Part shown: positions 7,894 through 14,765 of the stretch, piece by piece | How positions within the stretch are numbered: position 1 is the first letter of the stretch | Layout: every line of letters begins with the position of its first letter | Origin: Chitinophagaceae bacterium | GTDB taxonomy: Bacteria; Bacteroidota; Bacteroidia; Chitinophagales; Chitinophagaceae | Reading direction: 5' to 3' | Assembly: GCA_947461495.1 (NCBI GenBank) | Contig: CANHLV010000014.1 | Location: 1 to 15,570, forward strand | DNA: 15,570 nt | Program-made: the position numbers and the translations under genes | The notes under the pieces: model-generated | What the model was told of the DNA's origin: nothing | The model's input: the letters and a program-made list of their open reading frames with translations, nothing else | The model's database searches: none

Positions 7894-7975
7894 TCGTTGG
7901 GGAGATAAAATTAACAATCATTTTTGATTTATCATAATTTTTATGTGTTTTTTTAAAAAAAATTAAAAAATTAAT

Positions 7976-10333
7976 TCATGTATTGCTCTTTTTATGTTTT
8001 GAATTTATACCTGATTTACTCTTTTTGTCATCTCCATAATATTGACCACCATATACATAATCATAACCATAGCCATAATTGTTCTGAAAAAATCCTCTTT
8101 TTTTAACACCATTAAATATTATTGCTGGATTGTTAAGTGGGTTGATGTTTAAGTTTTCATCTATTCTCTTTATCAACATTTTCGGCGTATAATTATGACG
8201 AACAACATATAAAGTGGTATCACATAATGAAGTAAGAATGAATGCATCTGTAATGAGCACAGAGGGCGCCGTGTCGATAATGATCATATCGAATCGACTA
8301 TCTAGATAATCAACAAATTCTTTTATTTTCCCATTTAAGAGTAGTTCTGAAGGACTTTCATGTAAAGTTCCGGAAGAAATAAAGTACAAATTTTCAAAGC
8401 CATTGGCTTTCTTTATAATATCTTCAGGTTTCTTTTTTCCGGTTAAATAATCACTCATTCCGGGATCTTGTGTAGATTTTCCAAATACCTTACCTAAACC
8501 TGGCTTATGCAAATCAATGTCAATAAGAGCTACTTTTTTGCCGGTTAGTGAATTGCTGATGGCAAGATTTGCTGCGATAAAACTCTTTCCTTCACCCGGG
8601 ATGCTAGAAGTTACTAGGATTTTCTTTTTTGAACCGTCAATGCCCAAATGATGTAAAGATGTTCTGATTTTTCGAAACTCTTCGGCTATCAAGCTTCTCT
8701 TTCCGGCTTGAATTACAACTGCTTCTTTCGAGTCGTTAAATGCTACTTCTCCAATAACCTTAACATCTGTCATAGCTTCAAGATCTTTTCGATATAGCAC
8801 TTTACTGGTAAAGCTTTCAGATAATGTAATGACCAATACCGAAATCAGTAATGAAATCAGTAATCCTCCTAGGTAAATGAACAATTTATTGGGGCTGACA
8901 GGAAATTTTGAAGATTGTGCACTGTTGATAACCCTACTGTCGGATAGCGTAGAGGCATATGATAGCTCACTCTCTTCTTTTTTCTGAAGTAAAAAAGAGT
9001 AAATACCGCTTTTTACATTCTGGTCTCTACTGATTTCCAATATTTCTTTTTCTTTTTGAGGAATCGAGCTCAGCATTGAATTATACTTGCTGTTTGTAGC
9101 TGTAATATTTTTGCGGCTGGCTTCCAGGTTTTTTCTTTGATTTTGCAAATTATCTGTAATCCCTGGCTTGATTTTGTTGATTTGATCTCTTAATGAAACC
9201 AAAATTGGGTTGTTTTCTGCTACTGTTTTTTTGAGTTTTTCGTACTCAAGTTCTTTGGTGTTCAAATCACTAAGCAATTTTGCCAGATTAGGGTCAGAAA
9301 CACCTGTAGTGGATGGCGACATTCCGGAGCTGATATTTCCCAGATTGATTGAACTTTCCACCTGGTCCAAAACTGCTAGCTGCATATTTATTTTCCCTAA
9401 TTCTTGATCATTACTGCTTACATTTTGAAGATATAATTGTCCCTGCGTACTGATGTCTGAAGCTCCACTCCCGGCTTTGAAATTTTCTACAGTTTTTTCA
9501 ATAGAATCAAGGTCTTTTGAAACAATATTCAATCTGTCTTCTACAAATTGCAAAGTACTCTTTGCAAGTGAATTTTTTTCTTCAATAGAAGCTCTATCGT
9601 ACATGTAAATCAATTGATTGAGTACATCTTCAGACTTTTCTGGAACTTCGTCTTTAAATGATAATGAGATAATGGATGAAAGTTTGTTAGGAGAGATGAC
9701 TTGTAAATCTCTTAATAAGTTATTAGTAACCTCACGAGTTGAATTGAGAACAAAATAAAATGGTTTATTTGTTTCTTTGGCGCTGTATTTTTTATTAGGG
9801 ATGAACTTTAATTTACCATATTCGGTATTCAGCCATTCATTAATAACGCCTGAATATTTTTCATTAATAGTAATACTTCCGGTTTTTTCGTCATATTTGA
9901 AGTTGACTTTTGGTGATGCTTTTATGGAATCCGGATCATGTGCAATAATTGTGACAGGAGATAATGTATACGCTGAAAGATTTCTGATCTTACCTTGTTG
10001 GTAAATCTGAGCATATAAGTGCAGATTTTTTACAACATTTTGCATTATCGATTTTGACTGCAATACTTCAATTTCATTTTCAATGATTTTTTTGGTATTG
10101 ATCATATTTAATGACTCCATCGCCTTGCTATTGTCGGTACCTTTTTTCTCATCTTTGATGATTATTGTAGCCTTGGCTTCATATTTTGGAGTCGTGTACC
10201 TGATGTACATATAAGCAGCAGCAACAAAAAAGAAAAATGAAAAAATAAATAAAGGCCAGTATACTATGTATCTGTTTAGTAACTGTGTAAATAAATTTTC
10301 TTGTTGGCTAATGGGTACTTTTGTCTTTTTCAA
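7976..10333 (-). CDS. wzc: Wzc-type tyrosine autokinase and polysaccharide copolymerase
   Basis: Inner-membrane BY-kinase controlling chain length and export together with Wza. From the TTG start proposed here (785 aa): TM1 near 27-45; a long periplasmic Wzz/coiled-coil region; a GNVR-like YSFLLQKKEESELSYAS (445-461); TM2 near 483-506; RK cluster EEFRKIR (551-557); Walker A SSIPGEGKS (576-584); Walker A' ALIDIDLHKP (602-611); Walker B MIIIDTAP (683-690); and a C-terminal tyrosine cluster with seven Tyr at 753-766. In Walker A' a His stands where Arg is usual. An ATG at 10453 is in frame, but it would overlap wza by 103 bp and add 40 residues encoded within the wza end; no other ATG precedes the Wzz domain, so TTG at 10333-10331, 17 bp after the wza stop, is preferred. 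No partner phosphatase is seen. Confidence 0.9.
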   Translation of the reverse strand: MKKTKVPISQQENLFTQLLNRYIVYWPLFIFSFFFFVAAAYMYIRYTTPKYEAKATIIIKDEKKGTDNSKAMESLNMINTKKIIENEIEVLQSKSIMQNVVKNLHLYAQIYQQGKIRNLSAYTLSPVTIIAHDPDSIKASPKVNFKYDEKTGSITINEKYSGVINEWLNTEYGKLKFIPNKKYSAKETNKPFYFVLNSTREVTNNLLRDLQVISPNKLSSIISLSFKDEVPEKSEDVLNQLIYMYDRASIEEKNSLAKSTLQFVEDRLNIVSKDLDSIEKTVENFKAGSGASDISTQGQLYLQNVSSNDQELGKINMQLAVLDQVESSINLGNISSGMSPSTTGVSDPNLAKLLSDLNTKELEYEKLKKTVAENNPILVSLRDQINKIKPGITDNLQNQRKNLEASRKNITATNSKYNSMLSSIPQKEKEILEISRDQNVKSGIYSFLLQKKEESELSYASTLSDSRVINSAQSSKFPVSPNKLFIYLGGLLISLLISVLVITLSESFTSKVLYRKDLEAMTDVKVIGEVAFNDSKEAVVIQAGKRSLIAEEFRKIRTSLHHLGIDGSKKKILVTSSIPGEGKSFIAANLAISNSLTGKKVALIDIDLHKPGLGKVFGKSTQDPGMSDYLTGKKKPEDIIKKANGFENLYFISSGTLHESPSELLLNGKIKEFVDYLDSRFDMIIIDTAPSVLITDAFILTSLCDTTLYVVRHNYTPKMLIKRIDENLNINPLNNPAIIFNGVKKRGFFQNNYGYGYDYVYGGQYYGDDKKSKSGINSKHKKSNT
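8841..8864. repeat. Exact 12-bp tandem duplication in wzc TM2
   Basis: GAAATCAGTAAT occurs twice head to tail (8841-8852, 8853-8864). Read on the coding strand it gives the repeat LLIS-LLIS inside the second transmembrane helix, so the duplication is in frame and adds about one helical turn. Confidence 0.85.
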
Positions 10334-10350
10334 CTTAAAAACTTTTTTTA

Positions 10351-11145
10351 TTATTGTCTGATAAATGCTGTCAATACGATAGCTATGACTGATAATCCAC
10401 CAATGATAGAAGGCCATAGCTGCTGGTTTTTGTTCGCATTGATAACCTTCCACTTATTGGCTTCAACATATATAATATCATTGGGTTCAAGGTAATAATA
10501 AGGTGAACCTAAAAATGTTTTAGAATTCAAATCGATTCGTTTTACTTTTCTTTTCCCTTCAATTTCTCTGATCAGTAACACATTGTCTTTTTTACCATAT
10601 ACGGTGATGTCGCCCGCAAGGCCTAATGCTTTCAACATTGATATTTTTTCATTTGGCACATTGATGACAAGAGGTTTTCCAACTTCTCCAATAACCGTAA
10701 CTTCATAATTTAAATGTCGTATCGTTACAATAGGGTCAATCAATAGTTTTTTGTCTATTATCATATTGGTAATGTCTGCTTTGAGTTGCTTTTTGGTGAT
10801 GCCTGCAGCTTTTATGGTTCCCAGGATTGGCAATTGAAGATTACCATCAGTATTTACCAAATAACCTCCGGCAGAAGTTGACCCTGTAGTAGTAGAAGTA
10901 CTTGTAGCCAATATATTGGGAGCATTAAATACGGCTGAAGCTTCGGGGTTCAAGCTGGAAATATAAATACTAAGAATGTCGTTTTTTTGAATTATGGGTT
11001 CGCTTAATTCGGTTTTAGAAAGCAGGATTGTAGTGTCTACAGTTTCTGAAAAATAAGTCGTCATCTGTTGTGAAGTCTTGCATGAACTAAAGCTAATGAC
11101 AAAAAGTGAAAATAGAATTACATTAAACAACTTTGGTAAGCGCAT
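10351..11145 (-). CDS. wza: Wza-type polysaccharide export lipoprotein
   Basis: A 264-residue outer-membrane polysaccharide exporter of the short Bacteroidota type. The N-terminus is a lipoprotein signal: basic start, hydrophobic core, and lipobox FSSC with Cys22 as the predicted lipidated residue. A poly-export domain follows at about 48-145 (including NTDGNLQLPILGTIKAAG at 98-115), then an SLBB-like domain at about 147-205 beginning YEVTVIGEV. A hydrophobic segment at about 244-261 near the end (LWPSIIGGLSVIAIVL) fits the C-terminal helix of family members. It would form the export channel docking to Wzc. It is the first gene of the minus-strand operon, after a leader of about 165 nt from a consensus promoter; its stop is 17 bp before the proposed wzc start. 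Confidence 0.9.
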   Translation of the reverse strand: MRLPKLFNVILFSLFVISFSSCKTSQQMTTYFSETVDTTILLSKTELSEPIIQKNDILSIYISSLNPEASAVFNAPNILATSTSTTTGSTSAGGYLVNTDGNLQLPILGTIKAAGITKKQLKADITNMIIDKKLLIDPIVTIRHLNYEVTVIGEVGKPLVINVPNEKISMLKALGLAGDITVYGKKDNVLLIREIEGKRKVKRIDLNSKTFLGSPYYYLEPNDIIYVEANKWKVINANKNQQLWPSIIGGLSVIAIVLTAFIRQ

Positions 11146-11317
11146 ATTTTTGTTTTTTCTTGTTTAGTCTTGGTTTTGGTTTCAGTCTGGACTGATATAA
11201 AATCTGTAATTTAATATCAGAAGTATTCGATCGAGGGGTCTTTCTTAGGAAGGAAAAATAAAGGTTTCAGTACAATTGTTATTGACTACTAATTCAAATC
11301 GCAAATTTGATTGGCTT

Positions 11318-11349
11318 CAAAAATAATATTCCTGTTTTGTAAATGCAAA
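11318..11349 (-). promoter_or_regulatory. Promoter of the wza polysaccharide operon (Bacteroidota sigma type)
   Basis: On the minus strand TTTG at 11349-11346 and TATTTTTG at 11325-11318 match the Bacteroidota -33 (TTTG) and -7 (TAnnTTTG) elements exactly, 20 bp apart. Predicted transcription start is about 11312, giving a leader of about 165 nt before the wza ATG. Confidence 0.6.
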
Positions 11350-11455
11350 TTATTTAAAAAGTATTTTGTCATACTTTGAAATGATTAGAATCATATGCGT
11401 TAAAAACTGGAACTGAAGATTAACTCAACTGATGAAACCAATGATGATATTGTGT

Positions 11456-11463
11456 TACATTTG
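11456..11463 (+). promoter_or_regulatory. -7 element of the thiolase promoter
   Basis: TACATTTG is an exact TAnnTTTG match, 30 bp before the ATG at 11494, implying a leader of about 25 nt. No clear TTTG is found at the expected -33 distance, so the call rests on one element and its position. Confidence 0.45.
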
Positions 11464-11493
11464 CCAAAAATAACAATTATCAAATAGTAACCA

Positions 11494-12672
11494 ATGAAAG
11501 TAGTTTACATTATATCAGCAGTTAGAACCCCAATGGGAAGTTTTGGCGGTTCATTGAAATCTTTTAGTGCAACACAATTGGGAGGTATAGCCATCAAGGG
11601 GGCGGTTGAAAAGGCCGGTGTATCACCTGATTTAGTTCAAGAAGTAATCATGGGGTCTGTTATTCAGGCTAATCTAGGTCAGGCTCCTGCAAGACAAGCA
11701 TCCAAGTTTGCCGGACTTCCAAACGAAGTTGTTTGTACAACTGTAAATAAAGTTTGTGCCAGTGGAATGAAGGCAATTTCATTGGCTGCACAGAATATAA
11801 TGCTGGGTGATGTTGATGTTGTAATTGCAGGCGGTATGGAGAGTATGAGTAATGTGCCATTTTATTCTGAGAATCTTAGGTGGGGAAATAAATATGGAAA
11901 TGTTTCATTGATTGATGGTCTTGCAAAAGACGGTTTAACAGATGTATATGATGGTAAAGCAATGGGCAATGCTGCTGAATTATGCGCATCTGTTTGCAAC
12001 ATCAGTAGAAATGAACAGGATGAATTTGCTATTGAAAGTTATAAAAGAAGTCAGGCTGCAGTGAATGCTGGTAAATTTGAAAATGAAATAGTGCCGGTGC
12101 CTATTCCTCAACGTAAGGGAGACCCTATTCTTTTTGCAAAAGACGAAGAACCATTCAATGTAAAATTTGATAAAATTGCTGAATTGAAAGCTGCTTTTAT
12201 TAAAGAGGGTACCGTTACCGCAGCTAACGCATCAACTATGAATGACGGAGCCGCTGCTGTATTGTTGATGAGTAAAGAGAAGGCAGATGAGTTAGGTTTA
12301 AAACCAATGGGTATTATACGTGCTTTTGCAGATGCCGAACAAGCCCCTGAATGGTTTACCACTGCGCCATCATTGGCTGCACCAAAAGCTGTTGCCAAAG
12401 CCGGATTAAAAATGGAAGAAATCGATTTTTGGGAACTTAATGAAGCCTTCGCTGTGGTAGGTATTCAAAATTCAAGAATAATGAATTTGGATACAGCTAA
12501 AGTAAACGTAAATGGAGGTGCGGTTTCGCTTGGTCATCCGCTTGGATGCAGTGGTGCCAGAATAATAGTAACACTGTTGAATGTGCTTAAACAAAATAAT
12601 GGAAAATTTGGTGCCGCAGGTATTTGTAATGGTGGAGGTGGGGCTAGTGCCATGGTTATAGAAAATTGCTAA
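11494..12672 (+). CDS. Acetyl-CoA C-acetyltransferase (biosynthetic-type thiolase)
   Basis: A 392-residue class II thiolase that condenses two acetyl-CoA to acetoacetyl-CoA or runs the reverse cleavage. Catalytic residues are all present at the positions known for the Zoogloea enzyme: nucleophile C88 in NKVCASG, N316 in NEAF, H348 in GHPLG, and C378 in ICNGGGGAS. The N-terminal IISAVRTPMGSFGGSL and the full length fit the family with nothing missing. No signal peptide, so cytoplasmic. It may serve fatty-acid or branched-chain amino-acid degradation, or supply acetoacetyl-CoA for synthesis; the neighbours do not decide. It is monocistronic: its own -7 element lies 30 bp upstream and a strong intrinsic terminator follows 21 bp after the stop. 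GC is visibly higher than in the polysaccharide genes across the divergent region. Confidence 0.95.
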   Translation: MKVVYIISAVRTPMGSFGGSLKSFSATQLGGIAIKGAVEKAGVSPDLVQEVIMGSVIQANLGQAPARQASKFAGLPNEVVCTTVNKVCASGMKAISLAAQNIMLGDVDVVIAGGMESMSNVPFYSENLRWGNKYGNVSLIDGLAKDGLTDVYDGKAMGNAAELCASVCNISRNEQDEFAIESYKRSQAAVNAGKFENEIVPVPIPQRKGDPILFAKDEEPFNVKFDKIAELKAAFIKEGTVTAANASTMNDGAAAVLLMSKEKADELGLKPMGIIRAFADAEQAPEWFTTAPSLAAPKAVAKAGLKMEEIDFWELNEAFAVVGIQNSRIMNLDTAKVNVNGGAVSLGHPLGCSGARIIVTLLNVLKQNNGKFGAAGICNGGGGASAMVIENC

Positions 12673-12693
12673 TGAAAAATTCTATATTATTTG

Positions 12694-12720
12694 GGATGTC
12701 TTCACAGACATCCTTTTTTT
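12694..12720 (+). terminator. Intrinsic terminator after the thiolase gene
   Basis: GGATGTCT (12694-12701) pairs perfectly with AGACATCC (12706-12713) around a TCAC loop, followed directly by seven T (12714-12720). Stem, tight loop and T-tract make this a textbook Rho-independent terminator for plus-strand transcription. Confidence 0.92.
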
Positions 12721-12783
12721 ATGGTTTCTTTTAAACAAAATATGATTTTGTTGAAAAAAATTAACCAATGACTCGTTTTTGAA

Positions 12784-12815
12784 TTTGTTTGTGTGACAAT
12801 GATAGAATAAATTTG
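12784..12815 (+). promoter_or_regulatory. Promoter of pdhB and the DUF6089 gene
   Basis: TTTG at 12784-12787 and TAAATTTG at 12808-12815 are exact -33 and -7 Bacteroidota elements with a 20-bp spacer, the same spacing as in the wza promoter. A second TTTG at 12788-12791 would give 16 bp. The ATG lies 36 bp beyond the -7 element. Confidence 0.6.
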
Positions 12816-12851
12816 CAACTCATTAATTTACAATAATCAAAAAATATAGAA

Positions 12852-13835
12852 ATGCGACAAATCACCTTTAGGGAAGCGTTAAGAGAAGCCATGCAGGAGG
12901 AAATGAGACTTGATGAAAGAGTATTTCTCATGGGTGAGGAAGTTGCTGAATATAACGGAGCTTATAAAGTAAGTCAGGGCATGCTCGATGAATTTGGTGA
13001 GAAAAGGGTAATAGATACGCCCATTGCTGAACTTGGATTTTCTGCTATAGCTGTTGGTGCTGCTCAAAATGGCTTACGTCCTATTGTCGAATTCATGACA
13101 TGGAATTTTGCAGTACTAGCGCTGGATCAAATATTGAATACCGCTTCAAAAATGTTGGCGATGAGCGGCGGGCAAGTTGGTTGCCCTATCGTTTTCAGAG
13201 GTGCAAATGGCAGTGCCGGCCAGTTGGGTGCACAACACTCAACTGCTTTTGAAAGTATGTATGCCAATATCCCTGGGATTAAAGTTATTTCTGTTAGCAA
13301 TCCTTATGATGCGAAAGGACTGTTGAAATCTGCAATTAGAGACGAAGATCCGGTTGTGTTTATGGAAAGTGAATTGATGTATGGCGATAAAGGTGAAGTT
13401 CCTGAAGGGGAATATATTATACCAATCGGGAAAGCAAATATAGCAAGAACAGGTAGCGACGTTACAATTGTTTCTTTTAATAAAATGATGAAAGTTGCTT
13501 TGGGTGCTGCAGAGGAACTTGCTAAAGAAAACATCAGTGCAGAGGTTATAGATTTAAGAACGATCAGGCCACTTGATTGGTTTACTATTTTAGAAAGCGT
13601 CAAAAAAACAAACAGATTGGTTATTGTTGAAGAACAATGGCCTTTTGCTTCCGTATCTTCTGAAATTACCTATAGAATACAAAAAGAGGGATTTGATTAT
13701 TTGGATGCGCCAATCAGAAGAATTACTTCTGTAGATGCACCAATGCATTACGCGCCTAATTTGGTAGCAGCTTATTTACCGGATGTTTCAAGAACTGTGA
13801 AACTCGTAAAAGAGGTGATGTACATGAGCAAATAA
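12852..13835 (+). CDS. pdhB: Pyruvate dehydrogenase E1 component, beta subunit
   Basis: A 327-residue transketolase-like beta subunit of the thiamine-diphosphate dehydrogenase E1, which with the alpha subunit decarboxylates pyruvate and acetylates the lipoyl domain of E2. It begins MRQITFREALREAM; VIDTPIAELGFSAIAVGAA (53-71) contains the conserved glutamate E60 that activates the thiamine cofactor; GQLGAQHS (123-130) carries the conserved histidine H129; the C-terminal transketolase domain runs from about 200 (DVTIVSFNKMM) through EVIDLRTIRPLD and VEEQWPFASV. Length is normal for a separate beta subunit. The alpha subunit and E2 are not beside it, as often seen in Bacteroidota. It has its own promoter and lies 24 bp before the DUF6089 gene without a terminator between. 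A branched-chain 2-oxoacid E1 beta is the alternative, but overall flavour favours pyruvate. Confidence 0.93.
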   Translation: MRQITFREALREAMQEEMRLDERVFLMGEEVAEYNGAYKVSQGMLDEFGEKRVIDTPIAELGFSAIAVGAAQNGLRPIVEFMTWNFAVLALDQILNTASKMLAMSGGQVGCPIVFRGANGSAGQLGAQHSTAFESMYANIPGIKVISVSNPYDAKGLLKSAIRDEDPVVFMESELMYGDKGEVPEGEYIIPIGKANIARTGSDVTIVSFNKMMKVALGAAEELAKENISAEVIDLRTIRPLDWFTILESVKKTNRLVIVEEQWPFASVSSEITYRIQKEGFDYLDAPIRRITSVDAPMHYAPNLVAAYLPDVSRTVKLVKEVMYMSK

Positions 13836-13859
13836 TTTGAACTCAAGCTCTATAAACTT

Positions 13860-14705
13860 ATGAAAAAGGGTATTTGGGCCATATTATTATTTCTTGGTTA
13901 TTATTCCCATGCCCAACATATGTTTTTTTCTACATTTTTTGGTGCGTCAGGTTATAAAGGTGACTTACAACCCAATACGCTCTCTCTTCTTCAAGCAAAA
14001 CCTGTTGGAGGCATCGGTTTCAATTACGAAATAACTTCAAGAATTTTCGCGAAACTTGAATTTGATTTGGCCAGAGTAAATGGCGATGACAAATACAATG
14101 TTAAAAACAGGAAGCGAAATCTCAGTTTCAAATCTGATGTTTACGAATTTTCACTAATGGCAGAATACAATCTTTTTGATCTTTACGATTATAAAGTGAC
14201 GCCATACTTTTTTGCAGGTATAGCTGTTTTTAAGTTCAGCCCTTATTATGAATTGCCTAATGGAATCAGACAATATTTACAAGATTACACAACTGAAGGT
14301 CAAGGGTTTTATTTAGGCCGTACAAAATATAAGTTGACTGAATGGAGCATCCCTTTTGGTGCAGGACTGCAATGGTCTTTGTCGAAAAATATAAGATTAG
14401 CCTTGTCTGTTGGTATTAGAAAAACAAATACAGATTATCTTGATGATGTAAGTACTACCTACGTTGATCAAAATCTGTTGTTGCTAAATAATGGTGCTAC
14501 AGCTGTTAATCTTGCATACAAGGGTAATTTACTTTCTGGTGGTTTACCTTATCCGACCGCCGGAACTCAAAGAGGCAATCCTGATGATAAAGATATTTAC
14601 TACTTTACAGGAGCTTCGCTAAGGTTTAGGATTGATGCTAAAGGAAGACAAAGAAAAACAGAAACCGGACTGAAGAAAGCAAGAGTTACCTGTCCAAAAT
14701 TATAA
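13860..14705 (+). CDS. DUF6089-like secreted/outer-membrane beta-barrel protein
   Basis: A 281-residue exported protein of unknown function. A signal peptide is clear: MKKGIWAILLFLGYYSHA then Gln, with probable cleavage after Ala18. The mature part is made of alternating aromatic/polar strands (for example GGIGFNYEITSRIFAKLEFDL near 50-70, YDYKVTPYFFAGIAVFKF near 113-130, and PFGAGLQWSLSKNIRLALSVG near 165-185), the layout of small outer-membrane barrels, and FFGASGYKGDLQP near 26-38 resembles the start of the DUF6089 family common in Bacteroidota. It ends in a basic tail with a Cys-Pro-Lys close to the C-terminus. It follows pdhB by 24 bp with no terminator, so it is probably cotranscribed, though a functional link with pyruvate dehydrogenase is not evident. 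The family assignment is from memory of its flavour. Confidence 0.75.
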   Translation: MKKGIWAILLFLGYYSHAQHMFFSTFFGASGYKGDLQPNTLSLLQAKPVGGIGFNYEITSRIFAKLEFDLARVNGDDKYNVKNRKRNLSFKSDVYEFSLMAEYNLFDLYDYKVTPYFFAGIAVFKFSPYYELPNGIRQYLQDYTTEGQGFYLGRTKYKLTEWSIPFGAGLQWSLSKNIRLALSVGIRKTNTDYLDDVSTTYVDQNLLLLNNGATAVNLAYKGNLLSGGLPYPTAGTQRGNPDDKDIYYFTGASLRFRIDAKGRQRKTETGLKKARVTCPKL

Positions 14706-14743
14706 TTGCCTTTTTTTATTCAATTAAGGCAACAATTAGCTTA

Positions 14744-14751
14744 TACCTTTG
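14744..14751 (+). promoter_or_regulatory. -7 element of the ubiD promoter
   Basis: TACCTTTG is an exact TAnnTTTG match 14 bp before the ubiD ATG, implying a very short leader. No TTG at the proper -33 distance is seen. Just upstream TTGCCTT (14706-14712) and AAGGCAA (14726-14732) form a 7-bp inverted repeat with a 13-nt loop; lacking a T-tract after it, it is at best a weak terminator for the DUF6089 gene. Confidence 0.4.
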
Positions 14752-14765
14752 TTTAAATGTATTGA

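Larger units (their letters stand above)
11146..11493. other. 348-bp divergent intergenic region between wza and the thiolase gene
   Basis: This stretch has no gene. It holds a minus-strand promoter for the polysaccharide operon (11318-11349), a plus-strand -7 element for the thiolase (11456-11463), and a transcribed wza leader of about 165 nt. In that leader TCAGTC-TG-GACTGA (11182-11195) and CTGATAT...ATATCAG (11192-11198 with 11214-11220) are inverted repeats that share bases, so only one could form at a time. No terminator or open frame was recognised. Confidence 0.6.

Noticed and set aside
7948..7962. T7A8 run after the wzc stop as a terminator
   Set aside because: Only A/T pairs, no loop and no GC stem; a simple AT palindrome.
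12108..12398. 96-codon minus-strand frame in the thiolase gene
   Set aside because: Antisense shadow of a well-conserved thiolase region; no independent support.
13304..13603. 99-codon minus-strand frame in pdhB
   Set aside because: Antisense shadow of the conserved E1 beta sequence.
14706..14732. 7-bp inverted repeat after the DUF6089 gene as a terminator
   Set aside because: No T-tract follows the right arm on the plus strand; noted only as a weak possibility.
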